A stretch of DNA of 50,743 nucleotides from Clostridium sp. DSM 17811 (GTDB lineage: Bacteria > Bacillota > Clostridia > Clostridiales > Clostridiaceae), in NCBI RefSeq assembly GCF_018861905.1, contig NZ_JAHLDU010000024.1:1-50743 (forward strand), written 5' to 3'. Made by a program: the position numbers and the translations under genes. Positions 42,690-50,743 of the stretch are shown here, piece by piece. How positions within the stretch are numbered: the first letter of the stretch is position 1; every line of letters starts with the position of its first letter. The notes beneath the pieces were generated by a model. That model was given only the letters and a program-made list of their open reading frames with translations, did no database searches and was not told where the DNA came from.

Positions 42690-43991
42690 ATGAATGACAA
42701 GAAAAAATTTGGTCTTTTCAGTATTGTTCTTCTTGGAATTAATGGGGTTATAGGATCTGGAATATTCTTATTGCCAGGCAAGGCTATGAAAATAATGGGT
42801 CCAGGAAGTTTGTGGGCATATGTATTTGATATGTTTCTAGTTTTATCCATGGCTTTATGTTTCGCAGAGACAGCTGGTATGTTTGAAAAAAATGGAGGTC
42901 CCTACATTTATGCTAAAGAGGCCTTTGGAAATTTTGTAGGTTTTGAAGTTGGAATTATGAAATGGGCTATAAGTATAATTGCTTGGGCAACTATGGCAGT
43001 TGCATTTGCTACCGCTTTATCAGCTATTTGGCCACAAGCGGCAGTTGGAGCCACAAAAAATATTGTTGCCGTTAGCATTTTAGTAGGTCTCGGAATTATA
43101 AACATTTTAGGTGTTCAAATTGCAAAGTATATGAATAATATCATTACTGTTGGCAAGCTTATTCCATTAATACTTTTTGCAGCTATTGGAATATTTTTTA
43201 TTAAAGGATCAAATTTTACTCCTATATTTCCACACGGAGCTTCTGGGTCAACCTTTGGTGCTGCAGCAATATTAATATTTTATGCTTTTACAGGGTTTGA
43301 ATCTATTGCTGTTGCAGCTGAGGATATGGAAAATCCCCAAAAAAACATACCAATTGCCATAATTATTACTATGTGTCTTGCATCAGTAATTTACATAATG
43401 ACTCAGGCTGTTGCTATCGGAACTTTAGGACCTAATTTAGCTAAGAGTGTTACTCCAGTCGCAGATTCAGCAAAAACATTTCTAGGATCTTTTGGTGGAA
43501 CATTAGTAACTGCAGGAACACTTATATCTATTGGAGGAATAAATATTGCAGCCTCCTTTATTACCCCACGATCTGGGGTTGCCCTTGCCGAAAACGGATT
43601 AATGCCTAATATTATTGCTAAAAATAGTAGATTTGGAACTCCCTATATAGCAATTATTATTACAGTTGTTCTTGCATCTTTAATTGCACTAACTGGTAGT
43701 TTCACTCAATTAGCTGCAATAAGTGTTGTATCAAGATTTGCTCAATATATTCCCACTTGTCTTGCTGTAACAGTACTTAGAAAAAAGAGACCTGACTTAA
43801 AGAGTACTTTTAGAGTTCCTTTTGGACCAGTATTGCCTACACTTTCGGTGCTAGCTAGTATTTGGCTGTTAAGCAAAGCAACAAAAATACAAATAATTTG
43901 GGGACTTGGTGCATTACTTATTGGTGTTCCATTATATTTTATAATGAAGCATTTAGATTCTAATAAAATCAATAAAACACAAACTATGTAA
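42690..43991 (+). CDS. APC-family amino acid permease
   Basis: A 433-residue transporter with 12 hydrophobic helices. The N-terminal GINGVIGSGIFLLPGKA is the conserved helix-1 unwound segment of APC permeases; FYAFTGFESIAVAAEDMENPQKNIP marks helix 6 and its following loop. The RBS (GGGAGGCTATAAAA) overlaps the end of the hydrolase gene, so the two are translationally coupled. It probably imports the amino acid or peptide that the other operon enzymes degrade. Confidence 0.92.
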   Translation: MNDKKKFGLFSIVLLGINGVIGSGIFLLPGKAMKIMGPGSLWAYVFDMFLVLSMALCFAETAGMFEKNGGPYIYAKEAFGNFVGFEVGIMKWAISIIAWATMAVAFATALSAIWPQAAVGATKNIVAVSILVGLGIINILGVQIAKYMNNIITVGKLIPLILFAAIGIFFIKGSNFTPIFPHGASGSTFGAAAILIFYAFTGFESIAVAAEDMENPQKNIPIAIIITMCLASVIYIMTQAVAIGTLGPNLAKSVTPVADSAKTFLGSFGGTLVTAGTLISIGGINIAASFITPRSGVALAENGLMPNIIAKNSRFGTPYIAIIITVVLASLIALTGSFTQLAAISVVSRFAQYIPTCLAVTVLRKKRPDLKSTFRVPFGPVLPTLSVLASIWLLSKATKIQIIWGLGALLIGVPLYFIMKHLDSNKINKTQTM

Positions 43992-44080
43992 ATAGCAAGA
44001 TATAGGTATTTAAAGAATTTTCATTGCCAAAGCCTCAGGTACCGTCCATAAATATACATTACAAACGAGGAGGTAGCATA

Positions 44081-45139
44081 ATGAAGGAAATAGATTTATT
44101 AAAAAACCTAATTAGGTATAATAGCTGTACTATAGAAAAATCAAATGAACTTTTAATATACTGCAAGGAATGGCTTTTAGAAAACAATTTACCATGTAAA
44201 ATATTTGAAAATAATGGGTGCAAATTTCTAACTTCTTCAATTGGAAGTGGAGATAAAACTTTAGTATTCAACGGTCATTTGGATGTAGTTTCAGGTGAAG
44301 AAGAGCAATTTTCTCCGTATATAGAAGGTGATAAACTGTTTGGAAGAGGTTCTTCTGATATGAAGGCAGGAGTATGTGCTATGATGATTGCTATGTCAGA
44401 ATTAAGGGATGAGGGCCCTTCTTGCCGGGTAATGCTTCAGCTAGTTACAGATGAAGAAACCGGTGGCGAGAATTGTTCGAAATTCTTATCTACAAATAAG
44501 TTCTTAGGAGATTTCATTTTATGTGGCGAGCCTACTCAATTAAACATTGGAGTTCAAGCAAAAGGAATTCTTCAATTAGATCTAGAATTTCACGGTGTTT
44601 CGGCTCATGGAAGTAGACCGTGGCAAGGTATTAATGCTATATCCAGTGCCTATGAATCATTTAATAAAATAAGAAATCTTCCTTTTACAAAAGAAAGTAC
44701 TGAACTATATGAAGGCCCCTCCATAAATTTAGCTAAAATATCAGGTGGCGAAGTTTATAATAAAGTACCCGACTATTGCAAGATGAGCCTGGACATAAGA
44801 TTCCTTCCTACACAATCTGCAGAAGAAATTGTTAATCAAATAAAAAAAGTGGTAGATTGTAATATACTAATACATGCAACGGGGGACCCTGTAAAAACTG
44901 ATATAAATGACAGATCAGTTTTATTATTAAGAGAAATCACCTTAAAACACACAAAATCCCAATGCAAATTATTTGGGCAACACGGTTCATCAGATACAAG
45001 GTTTTTCTCAAAATACAATATACCTGCTGTAGAATTTGGACCTTGTGGAGAGAAATGGCATGGTGACGGCGAATATGTTTTGATAAGTTCTGTTATAAAA
45101 TATAAAGAAATTTTAGTAGACTTTGCTAAGAATTTCTAA
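44081..45139 (+). CDS. M20-family deacylase/peptidase (ArgE/DapE type)
   Basis: A 352-residue metallohydrolase. Metal site motifs are FNGHLDVVSG (His, Asp), GRGSSDMKAG (bridging Asp), TDEETGG (catalytic and metal Glu) and EFGPCGEKWHGDGEYV (last His). A small dimerisation domain lies in the middle (VSAHGSRPWQG). ATG 44081 is preceded by GAGGAGG; the longer reading from 44024 starts in untranslated sequence. Within the sigma-54 operon it could remove an acyl or gamma-glutamyl group from an amino acid. The substrate is not determined. Confidence 0.9.
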   Translation: MKEIDLLKNLIRYNSCTIEKSNELLIYCKEWLLENNLPCKIFENNGCKFLTSSIGSGDKTLVFNGHLDVVSGEEEQFSPYIEGDKLFGRGSSDMKAGVCAMMIAMSELRDEGPSCRVMLQLVTDEETGGENCSKFLSTNKFLGDFILCGEPTQLNIGVQAKGILQLDLEFHGVSAHGSRPWQGINAISSAYESFNKIRNLPFTKESTELYEGPSINLAKISGGEVYNKVPDYCKMSLDIRFLPTQSAEEIVNQIKKVVDCNILIHATGDPVKTDINDRSVLLLREITLKHTKSQCKLFGQHGSSDTRFFSKYNIPAVEFGPCGEKWHGDGEYVLISSVIKYKEILVDFAKNF

Positions 45140-45218
45140 GGTCCAAGTATGGCCTAAACAACTACAATCATTTATATCAAGACCCAAACGAATCAAATTA
45201 TACAAGGAGAGTAACAAA

Positions 45219-46496
45219 ATGAAAAATAGTGATTTGATTTATAAAACTTATTTACAGATTTTAAAAGAAGAGATGGTACCTGCAATGGGATGTACTGAAC
45301 CAATTTCAATTGCATATGCATCGGCAAAAGCTAAAGATGTATTAGGTCATACGCCTGATAGAACTATTGTAGAAGTGAGCGGCAACATTATTAAAAATGT
45401 TAAAAGTGTTATAGTTCCAAATACAGGTCATTTAAAAGGAATTGCTGCTGCAGCAGCAGCTGGTATTATAGCAGGCAACCCTGAAAGAAAGCTAGAAGTT
45501 ATTTCAGATGTATCTAATGAAGATAAAGAAAAAATTAAAGAATACTTATCTACTTTTCCTATAGAAGTTAAACTTGTAGATACGCCATTTATATTTGATA
45601 TACAGATAACTGTATTTTATAAAGAAACATATGTAAAAGTAAGAATTGTAAACTATCATACCAATATTATTTTAATTGAAAAGAATGGTGAGATACTTTA
45701 TCACAAAGAATCAACATCATCAAAAGAAGAAGGTCTTAGTGGTAAAGAATTACTAAACGTAAAAGATATTGTTGATTTTGCAGATTCTGTTGATATAAAA
45801 GATATAGAAGATATTATTGGTAGACAGATTGAATATAATTCAAAAATCGCAGAAGAAGGATTAAAAAATAGTTATGGTGCCAATATAGGAAGTGTTCTAA
45901 TTTCAACATATGGCTCTGATGTTAAAATAAGAGCAAAGGCGAAAGCAGCTGCAGGGTCAGATGCCAGAATGAATGGATGTGAACTACCTGTCATTATCGT
46001 TTCTGGTAGTGGTAATCAGGGAATGACAGCTTCACTACCTGTCATTGAATATGGTAATGAATTAAAGGTTTCAAAAGAAAAGCTTTATAGAGCTTTGGTT
46101 ATTTCAAATTTAGTTACAATACATCAAAAGACTGGTATAGGAAGACTTTCAGCTTATTGTGGCGCTGTTTGTGCCGGCGCTGGAAGTGGAGCAGGCATTA
46201 CTTACTTATATGGAGGAGGGTATCGAGATATTTCTCATACAATTGTTAATGCATTATCAATAGTTTCTGGAATAATTTGTGATGGTGCCAAAGCATCATG
46301 CGCGGCTAAAATTGCTACAGCTGTAGATGCTGGAATTCTAGGCTATCATATGTTTAAAGAAGGGCAGCAGTTTAAGGGTGGCGATGGTATTGTGAAAAAA
46401 GGTATTGAAGCTACTATATCAAATGTAGGTAAACTTGCAAAAGAAGGAATGAAAGAAACAGACAAGGAAATCATCAAAATTATGATGGAAGATTAA
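45219..46496 (+). CDS. L-cysteine desulfidase / serine dehydratase alpha-like protein (CyuA/YhaM, UPF0597)
   Basis: A 425-residue iron-sulfur enzyme. It opens with the family signature EEMVPAMGCTEPISIAYASAKA and ends with YCGAVCAGAGSGAGI and GIICDGAKASCAAKIA, whose cysteines match the ligands of the [4Fe-4S] cluster of cysteine desulfidase. The reaction is L-cysteine to pyruvate, ammonia and sulfide. ATG 45219 follows AAGGAGAG; the frame upstream to 45123 is noncoding spacer. Last gene of the sigma-54 operon, with a terminator at 46495. It indicates that the operon feeds cysteine (or a related amino acid) into pyruvate. Confidence 0.92.
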   Translation: MKNSDLIYKTYLQILKEEMVPAMGCTEPISIAYASAKAKDVLGHTPDRTIVEVSGNIIKNVKSVIVPNTGHLKGIAAAAAAGIIAGNPERKLEVISDVSNEDKEKIKEYLSTFPIEVKLVDTPFIFDIQITVFYKETYVKVRIVNYHTNIILIEKNGEILYHKESTSSKEEGLSGKELLNVKDIVDFADSVDIKDIEDIIGRQIEYNSKIAEEGLKNSYGANIGSVLISTYGSDVKIRAKAKAAAGSDARMNGCELPVIIVSGSGNQGMTASLPVIEYGNELKVSKEKLYRALVISNLVTIHQKTGIGRLSAYCGAVCAGAGSGAGITYLYGGGYRDISHTIVNALSIVSGIICDGAKASCAAKIATAVDAGILGYHMFKEGQQFKGGDGIVKKGIEATISNVGKLAKEGMKETDKEIIKIMMED

Positions 46497-46528
46497 AAGG
46501 TAGAGACTTTTTTTAGTCTCTACCTTTT
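46495..46528. terminator. Terminator of the sigma-54 operon
   Basis: Perfect 14-bp stem AAAAGGTAGAGACT / AGTCTCTACCTTTT with a T6 loop; it lies between convergent genes and looks usable in both directions. Confidence 0.9.
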
Positions 46529-46589
46529 AATTTGAATTTTTCATAATAAGATAAAATTATTTATCGTTCTATATTGAAAATGGAATTTG

Positions 46590-48452
46590 TTAACAAGCAA
46601 GAAGGTGTATACTTCTTAAATATTTACAAGTGTAGGATATAATATCGCGAATTCTATATAATTCACTTTCTTTATTGCGTGTTCTCCATATTTTTGTAAA
46701 ATCATAGAACCACACTTCAAGATTTTCAGCGAGATCTCTTGGCGTGAATACTGTATTTATTTCATTCGTACCATATTCATTCTTTAGTAAGTTTAAGAAA
46801 AAGCTATCTACTAACTGAATTGCTCTCGCTGAGACAATAAATTCTTGCAGATCAAATGTGTTTATGCGTACCTTATTAGATAATCTAGTGAACTTATCTT
46901 CTATTTCGCAAGCTAGGTTATACCCCTCTAAAATCTTTTTCCAATCAAGATCGCGCAAACTCTTTTTAATATCTAAATCATTCTTAAAATGTTCTTTCCA
47001 TTCAACTAGTTCATACCATCCCACAACTTGATTCTTTGATAATTGATTAAGTAGTGAAACAAGTTTAAGTGAGTCATCGCCATACTCTATTATAGATATG
47101 GCTTTATATACATTTTCAAAGTCTTTTTCTCCGTCTGGATTCCATGATAAAGAGGCTGCGTAAGCCATGCCAGGAATTGAGGTGCTTAAAAAATTTATAT
47201 GACCAAAGTCACCCCAGTCAGTATTTAGAACGCCAGTTGCACCATATTTTACACCATAGGCTACCATTCTTTTTATATTTTCAAAACCTTTATCAACTTT
47301 ATTCACTAGTTGATTCCAACCCCATACACCTGGGCATACGTATTGCTCCATACCTGATTCGGTTATTGCCTTTGTTCCATCTTCTTTGGCATTTTCATTG
47401 TAATCCCAATTAAGACAAATGGCATCCTTACTTATATTACTTAAAAGTTCGGGATGATGTAAAATCACATCCCCCCAAAACATAACTCGCTTGCCTTTTT
47501 TCTTTACTATGTCTATTACTTTGTTCAAAAATTCAACGTATAACATTCCAACTCCAACCTCATCAGCGCGGGCTTTGCTTTTTCCCTTACCTAATTCAAA
47601 AGTTTCATCACAACATATATTGAATGTGTTTGAACTAAATAGAGGGATATACTGCATTAGCATTTTTTCAACAAGCTTTATGCTACCTTCGTTAGTTGTA
47701 TCAAGTGTGTGTGAATTCATTCTATGCTCAAAGGAATATTCCTCTCCCTCGCTGTTTTCTAGTTCACAAAATTCATTGAAAGATTTTGATCTAAGCACTT
47801 CGTACATGTGACCGAATGTAGATAATGAAGGAATTAGCTCAACATGTCTTTTGTTACAATACTGGTCTAGTATTAAAATTTCTTCGGATGTTAGTGGATC
47901 TTTGTCCATCCAAATTTCACTCATGCCCTTGAATGCAAAAGTGTGCTCTATATATAATTGTAACTGATTTATTTTATAAAAAGACGCCCTATCAACTAGC
48001 TCCATAAGCATTTTAAGTGTTGGTACTTTGCCCCTTGTAACATCATGATAGAATCCACGATTAGAAAAGTAGGGTTCATCATCAATTTTAAGTTTTGGGA
48101 GTAAAGCCCCATTTTGTCTTATAATTTGTCTTAATGTCTGTACTCCATAAAATATGCCTATGGAAGTAGCACCACATATTTCGATGCGGTTACCATCAAT
48201 AGTTAAGCTGTAAGCCTCTTTTGGACCTGATGTTTTTTTTAATGTAATTATAACTTTATTGCTATTACAGTCAAAAGCCTTATTTATTAATAAGTTGAAG
48301 CCTAATTGCTGCTTAATTTCATCTTGTAATAAAATAGCAGCATTTAGGTCATCGAAACTACAGAGAGAATCTAAGACTATCTCTGTATCTCTTTTAAGCT
48401 GCAATGTACCTTCTTTTATATCTAAATGTTTTGGACTTGGTATTAAAAACAT
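46590..48452 (-). CDS. Glycoside hydrolase family 20 (beta-N-acetylhexosaminidase-like)
   Basis: A 620-residue enzyme that should release terminal beta-linked N-acetylhexosamine. An N-terminal GH20b domain (about 1-130) precedes the TIM barrel with YHDVTRGKVPTLKMLMELVD, LIPSLSTFGHMYEV and the catalytic Asp-Glu pair in ICCDETFELGKG. The C-terminal 200 residues are helical. No signal peptide is visible, so it likely acts inside the cell on imported oligosaccharides. ATG 48452 is eight nt after GGGG; GTG 48461 overlaps that RBS. It is a single gene with no transporter or GlcNAc gene next to it. Confidence 0.9.
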   Translation of the reverse strand: MFLIPSPKHLDIKEGTLQLKRDTEIVLDSLCSFDDLNAAILLQDEIKQQLGFNLLINKAFDCNSNKVIITLKKTSGPKEAYSLTIDGNRIEICGATSIGIFYGVQTLRQIIRQNGALLPKLKIDDEPYFSNRGFYHDVTRGKVPTLKMLMELVDRASFYKINQLQLYIEHTFAFKGMSEIWMDKDPLTSEEILILDQYCNKRHVELIPSLSTFGHMYEVLRSKSFNEFCELENSEGEEYSFEHRMNSHTLDTTNEGSIKLVEKMLMQYIPLFSSNTFNICCDETFELGKGKSKARADEVGVGMLYVEFLNKVIDIVKKKGKRVMFWGDVILHHPELLSNISKDAICLNWDYNENAKEDGTKAITESGMEQYVCPGVWGWNQLVNKVDKGFENIKRMVAYGVKYGATGVLNTDWGDFGHINFLSTSIPGMAYAASLSWNPDGEKDFENVYKAISIIEYGDDSLKLVSLLNQLSKNQVVGWYELVEWKEHFKNDLDIKKSLRDLDWKKILEGYNLACEIEDKFTRLSNKVRINTFDLQEFIVSARAIQLVDSFFLNLLKNEYGTNEINTVFTPRDLAENLEVWFYDFTKIWRTRNKESELYRIRDIISYTCKYLRSIHLLAC

Positions 48453-48785
48453 ATTGTGCACCCCTAAATTTTGTTTGATTATGACTCTTTACGTTATACC
48501 ATATTGGATGAAAAATCAATAGCCTCAAAGAGAATAATAAAATTATCAAAATAACGAGTATAAAGTGAGGTTAATGTTAAAATCACTTACGTCTTATATA
48601 TGTAAATAAAATACTGGAATTCTAATAAAATATCTTAATATGGATTTTATTTATTGCTAATAGCTATAGTAATGGTGTAAAATATATTGAATGATGTTAG
48701 CTTTGGAATGATTAAATTAGCGAAGTTTGTTACTTCGTTGAATAATATTTAAGGATTAGATAGCAATAAATTAAGGGAGGTTATA
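48453..48785 (+). promoter_or_regulatory. Divergent intergenic region before the LysP-type permease
   Basis: No ORF or recognised riboswitch. A plausible promoter (TTGCTA 48654-48659, TAAAAT 48678-48683, 18-bp spacer) is followed by a 5' leader with a small hairpin AGCGAAGT / ACTTCGTT near 48719-48740 that lacks a T run. The GH20 promoter must lie on the other strand, but no clear match was seen. Confidence 0.4.
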
Positions 48786-50243
48786 ATGAGTGAAGTAAAG
48801 ACAAATGAATTAAAAAGAGGACTAAAGTCTCGTCACCTTAACATGATTGCTATTGGTGGAGCAATAGGAACAGGACTGTTTTTGGCTTCGGGCGGAACAG
48901 TAAGTGAAGCGGGTCCAGGTGGAGCGTTAGTAGCATACACCGTTATAGGAATAATGGTATATTTTTTAATGACAGGGCTTGGTGAGATGGCTACATTTAT
49001 GCCAGTTACTGGTTCGTTTGAAACATATGCATCAAGATTCGTTGATCCAGCATTAGGATTTGCGTTAGGTTGGAATTATTGGTATAACTGGGCAATTACC
49101 GTTGCGGTTGAAATGGTCGCAGGAGCTATGATTATGAAATACTGGTTTCCGGGTGTGCCGGCACTTGTTTGGAGTATTTCTTTCCTAGTATTATTATTCG
49201 GGTTAAATATGCTTTCTGCTAAGGCTTATGGAGAATCAGAATTTTGGTTTGCGGGTATCAAAGTTGTAGCGGTTCTAGTGTTTTTGGCAGTTGGTGTCGC
49301 AATGATTTTTGGAATAATTGGGGGACATCATATTGGGCTTTCAAATTTTACGTTTCTAGATCCTAAAAGTGGTGCTAAAGGACCATTCCCATTTGGGTTT
49401 AAAGGTATATTAATGGTTTTCTTAATTGCAGGGTTCTCTTTTCAGGGAACAGAACTCGTTGGTATTGCTGCTGGTGAAAGTGAAGATCCAGAAAAAAATG
49501 TACCTAAAGCAATTAATAGTGTATTTTGGAGAATTATAATATTCTATTTAGGGGCAATATTTATTATCAGTGCATTGATACCTTTTACACAAGCTGGAGT
49601 TACAACAAGCTCTTTTACCACTATTTTTGAAAGAGCAGGTATTGCTGGAGCTGCAAGTATAATGAATGCTGTGGTTTTAACATCAGTGCTTTCATGTGGT
49701 AATTCTGGAATGTATGCGGCTAGCCGTATGTTATACGCAATGGCAAGGGAGGGAAGGGCACCAAAGGCTCTTTCTAAAGTGAATTCTCGCGGTGTTCCTA
49801 TAAATGCATTATTACTTACTACATTAGTAGCCTCTGCATCTTTTTTAGTAGGTTTATATGCGCAAGAAACAGTATACATGTGGTTAGTTGCAGCTTCGGG
49901 ACTCGCTGGATTTATAGCATGGGTAGGAATTGCAGTATGTCACTATCGCTTTCGAAAAGCATTTGTAGCGCAAGGAAAAGATATGAACTTATTAAAATAT
50001 AAAGCAAAATTTTTCCCGTTTGGACCAATTCTTGCACTAGTATTATGTGTTATTGTTATATTAGGACAAGGAGTAACTTATTTTACGGCTGATTCAATCG
50101 ATTGGAAAAATGTTATTGCATCTTATATTGGATTACCTTTATTCTTAGCTTTATGGATAGGATATAAGGTGAAGTATAAAACTAAGGTTGTGAATCTAAA
50201 GGAAGCTAGTTTTAGTACGGAGCCAATACAACACGAAAAATAA
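48786..50243 (+). CDS. Amino acid permease, LysP/GABA-permease type
   Basis: A 485-residue APC (amino acid transporter AAT) protein with 12 helices. Helix 1 has the LNMIAIGGAIGTGLFLASGG signature and helix 3 GWNYWYNWAITVAVEM; FSFQGTELVGIAAGESEDPEKNVPKA is the family motif after helix 6. Length and the N-terminal LKRGLKSRHLNM point to LysP-like lysine or basic amino acid permeases, but substrate prediction inside this family is unreliable. RBS AAGGGAGG. Monocistronic, followed by a strong terminator. Confidence 0.92.
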   Translation: MSEVKTNELKRGLKSRHLNMIAIGGAIGTGLFLASGGTVSEAGPGGALVAYTVIGIMVYFLMTGLGEMATFMPVTGSFETYASRFVDPALGFALGWNYWYNWAITVAVEMVAGAMIMKYWFPGVPALVWSISFLVLLFGLNMLSAKAYGESEFWFAGIKVVAVLVFLAVGVAMIFGIIGGHHIGLSNFTFLDPKSGAKGPFPFGFKGILMVFLIAGFSFQGTELVGIAAGESEDPEKNVPKAINSVFWRIIIFYLGAIFIISALIPFTQAGVTTSSFTTIFERAGIAGAASIMNAVVLTSVLSCGNSGMYAASRMLYAMAREGRAPKALSKVNSRGVPINALLLTTLVASASFLVGLYAQETVYMWLVAASGLAGFIAWVGIAVCHYRFRKAFVAQGKDMNLLKYKAKFFPFGPILALVLCVIVILGQGVTYFTADSIDWKNVIASYIGLPLFLALWIGYKVKYKTKVVNLKEASFSTEPIQHEK

Positions 50244-50282
50244 TTTTTAATTATATAGTCTTTAATTATAATGTAGATTAGC

Positions 50283-50320
50283 AAAAAGGTTGCAATGATA
50301 ATTCATTGCAACCTTTTTTG
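50283..50320 (+). terminator. Terminator after the LysP-type gene
   Basis: Perfect 15-bp stem AAAAAGGTTGCAATG / CATTGCAACCTTTTT with an ATAATT loop and a T run. Confidence 0.92.
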
Positions 50321-50491
50321 TTGACCATTGGCATATTATTTATAATATATTTTAAATATTACAAATATTAAAATCATTTTACCATGCGTATCCGAATGCG
50401 ATATATTGAAGTATTTAGACCTATATATAGAAATATAGAGCTAATCTTGTTAGAATCTATTTATGTTAAAAGTAACATTATATATATATGA

Positions 50492-50511
50492 TAGAATACT
50501 CCTTGTCGTCA
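50492..50511 (+). promoter_or_regulatory. Possible upstream rRNA promoter P1 (partly decayed)
   Basis: TAGAAT (50492-50497) is followed after seven nt by GTCGTCA, exactly as the -10 of the strong promoter 120 bp downstream is followed by GTCGTCA. No good -35 is seen at 16-18 bp, so it may be a weak or decayed copy. Confidence 0.45.
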
Positions 50512-50588
50512 CATAGAAGTGGCACACTAAACTAACTGACAATTACAATTTAATGAATTTTAAATAAAAATTTATTTTAAAGAAGTAG

Positions 50589-50617
50589 TTGACAAAATAA
50601 GAAAAACCTAGTATTAT
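50589..50617 (+). promoter_or_regulatory. Strong rRNA operon promoter P2
   Basis: Perfect -35 TTGACA (50589-50594), 17-bp spacer and -10 TATTAT (50612-50617). Transcription should start near 50624-50626, in front of the rRNA leader. Confidence 0.9.
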
Positions 50618-50625
50618 AGTAGAAG

Positions 50626-50743
50626 TCGTCAGATGATGACAAAGCAAATTGGTCTTTGAAAATTAAACAGAGAAATAGGTAAAGAAATGAAATAATATTT
50701 TATTTTAACCAGTCAATTACTTTAGTAAAAGTAATATTTAGTC
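50626..50743 (+). other. Leader of an rRNA operon (16S begins beyond the window)
   Basis: The sequence after P2 contains GGTCTTTGAAAATTAAACAGAG, typical of the region shortly before clostridial 16S genes, and a small stem ATTACTTT / AAAAGTAAT near 50713-50732 that may belong to processing. No 16S sequence is reached before the window ends. Confidence 0.75.

Noticed and set aside
48523-48785. Lysine riboswitch upstream of the LysP-type permease
   Set aside because: None of the conserved lysine-riboswitch core elements is visible and the short hairpin there has no terminator tail.

Overview
The window looks like chromosomal DNA of a Clostridium (sensu stricto)-like Firmicute. It is strongly AT-rich, has purine-rich GGAGG/GGGGG ribosome binding sites and several TTG/GTG starts, and carries a T-box leader, CcpA-type cre sites, a sigma-G-like sporulation factor, YesN/YesM and LytS/LytR regulators and a sigma-54 amino-acid catabolic operon. 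It runs from the tail of one rRNA operon (a partial 5S gene and a second, degenerate 5S at the left edge) to the promoter and leader of another rRNA operon at the right edge. No transposase, prophage module or CRISPR array was seen.

Layout. 0.4-3.2 kb: an M29 aminopeptidase, then a reverse-strand threonine dehydratase behind an Ile-type T-box. 3.4-9.6 kb: a chemotaxis receptor that appears to start at ATT, a large orphan protein (pseudo-PfkB-like region, AAA+ ATPase, C-terminal RyR domain), and a soluble histidine kinase with a 21-residue tandem-repeat coiled coil. 9.7-14.8 kb: a NarL-type two-component system followed by a three-gene ABC-2 exporter. 14.8-15.9 kb: a possible attenuator or small RNA, an EVE-domain protein and a zinc-ribbon protein. 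16.1-25.4 kb: a galactose-type sugar locus made of a YesN regulator, a YesM kinase, two membrane-anchored periplasmic-binding proteins and the mglBAC transporter with a cre site. 25.6-30.8 kb: a HAD phosphatase, then a LytS/LytR (BtsSR-like) pair divergent from a CstA/BtsT-type transporter. 31-39.3 kb: mostly single genes: a methyltransferase, the PPDK regulatory protein, a beta-helix protein, L-lactate dehydrogenase, a fructuronate-reductase-like enzyme with a cre site, a diverged sigma-G paralogue, a glycerate-dehydrogenase-like enzyme and a 58-residue small gene. 39.7-46.5 kb: a sigma-54 activator followed by an operon behind a near-consensus -24/-12 promoter (gamma-glutamyl hydrolase, APC permease, M20 deacylase, cysteine desulfidase). 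46.6-50.2 kb: a GH20 hexosaminidase and a LysP-type permease. 50.3-50.7 kb: rRNA operon control region.

How the parts work together. Most of the window pairs a sensor with a transporter: sugar sensing with mglBAC, probable pyruvate or carbon-starvation sensing with CstA, envelope or drug sensing with the ABC-2 pump, and sigma-54 control of what looks like gamma-glutamyl/cysteine catabolism. Catabolite control is suggested by cre-like sites at mglB, the fructuronate reductase and, less surely, cstA. The most promising candidates for undescribed biology are the RyR-AAA protein (5542-8106), the sigma-54 operon, the two anchored sugar sensors, the diverged sigma-G paralogue and the two genes with apparent ATT start codons. 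All functions are assigned by reading motifs; no database search was possible.
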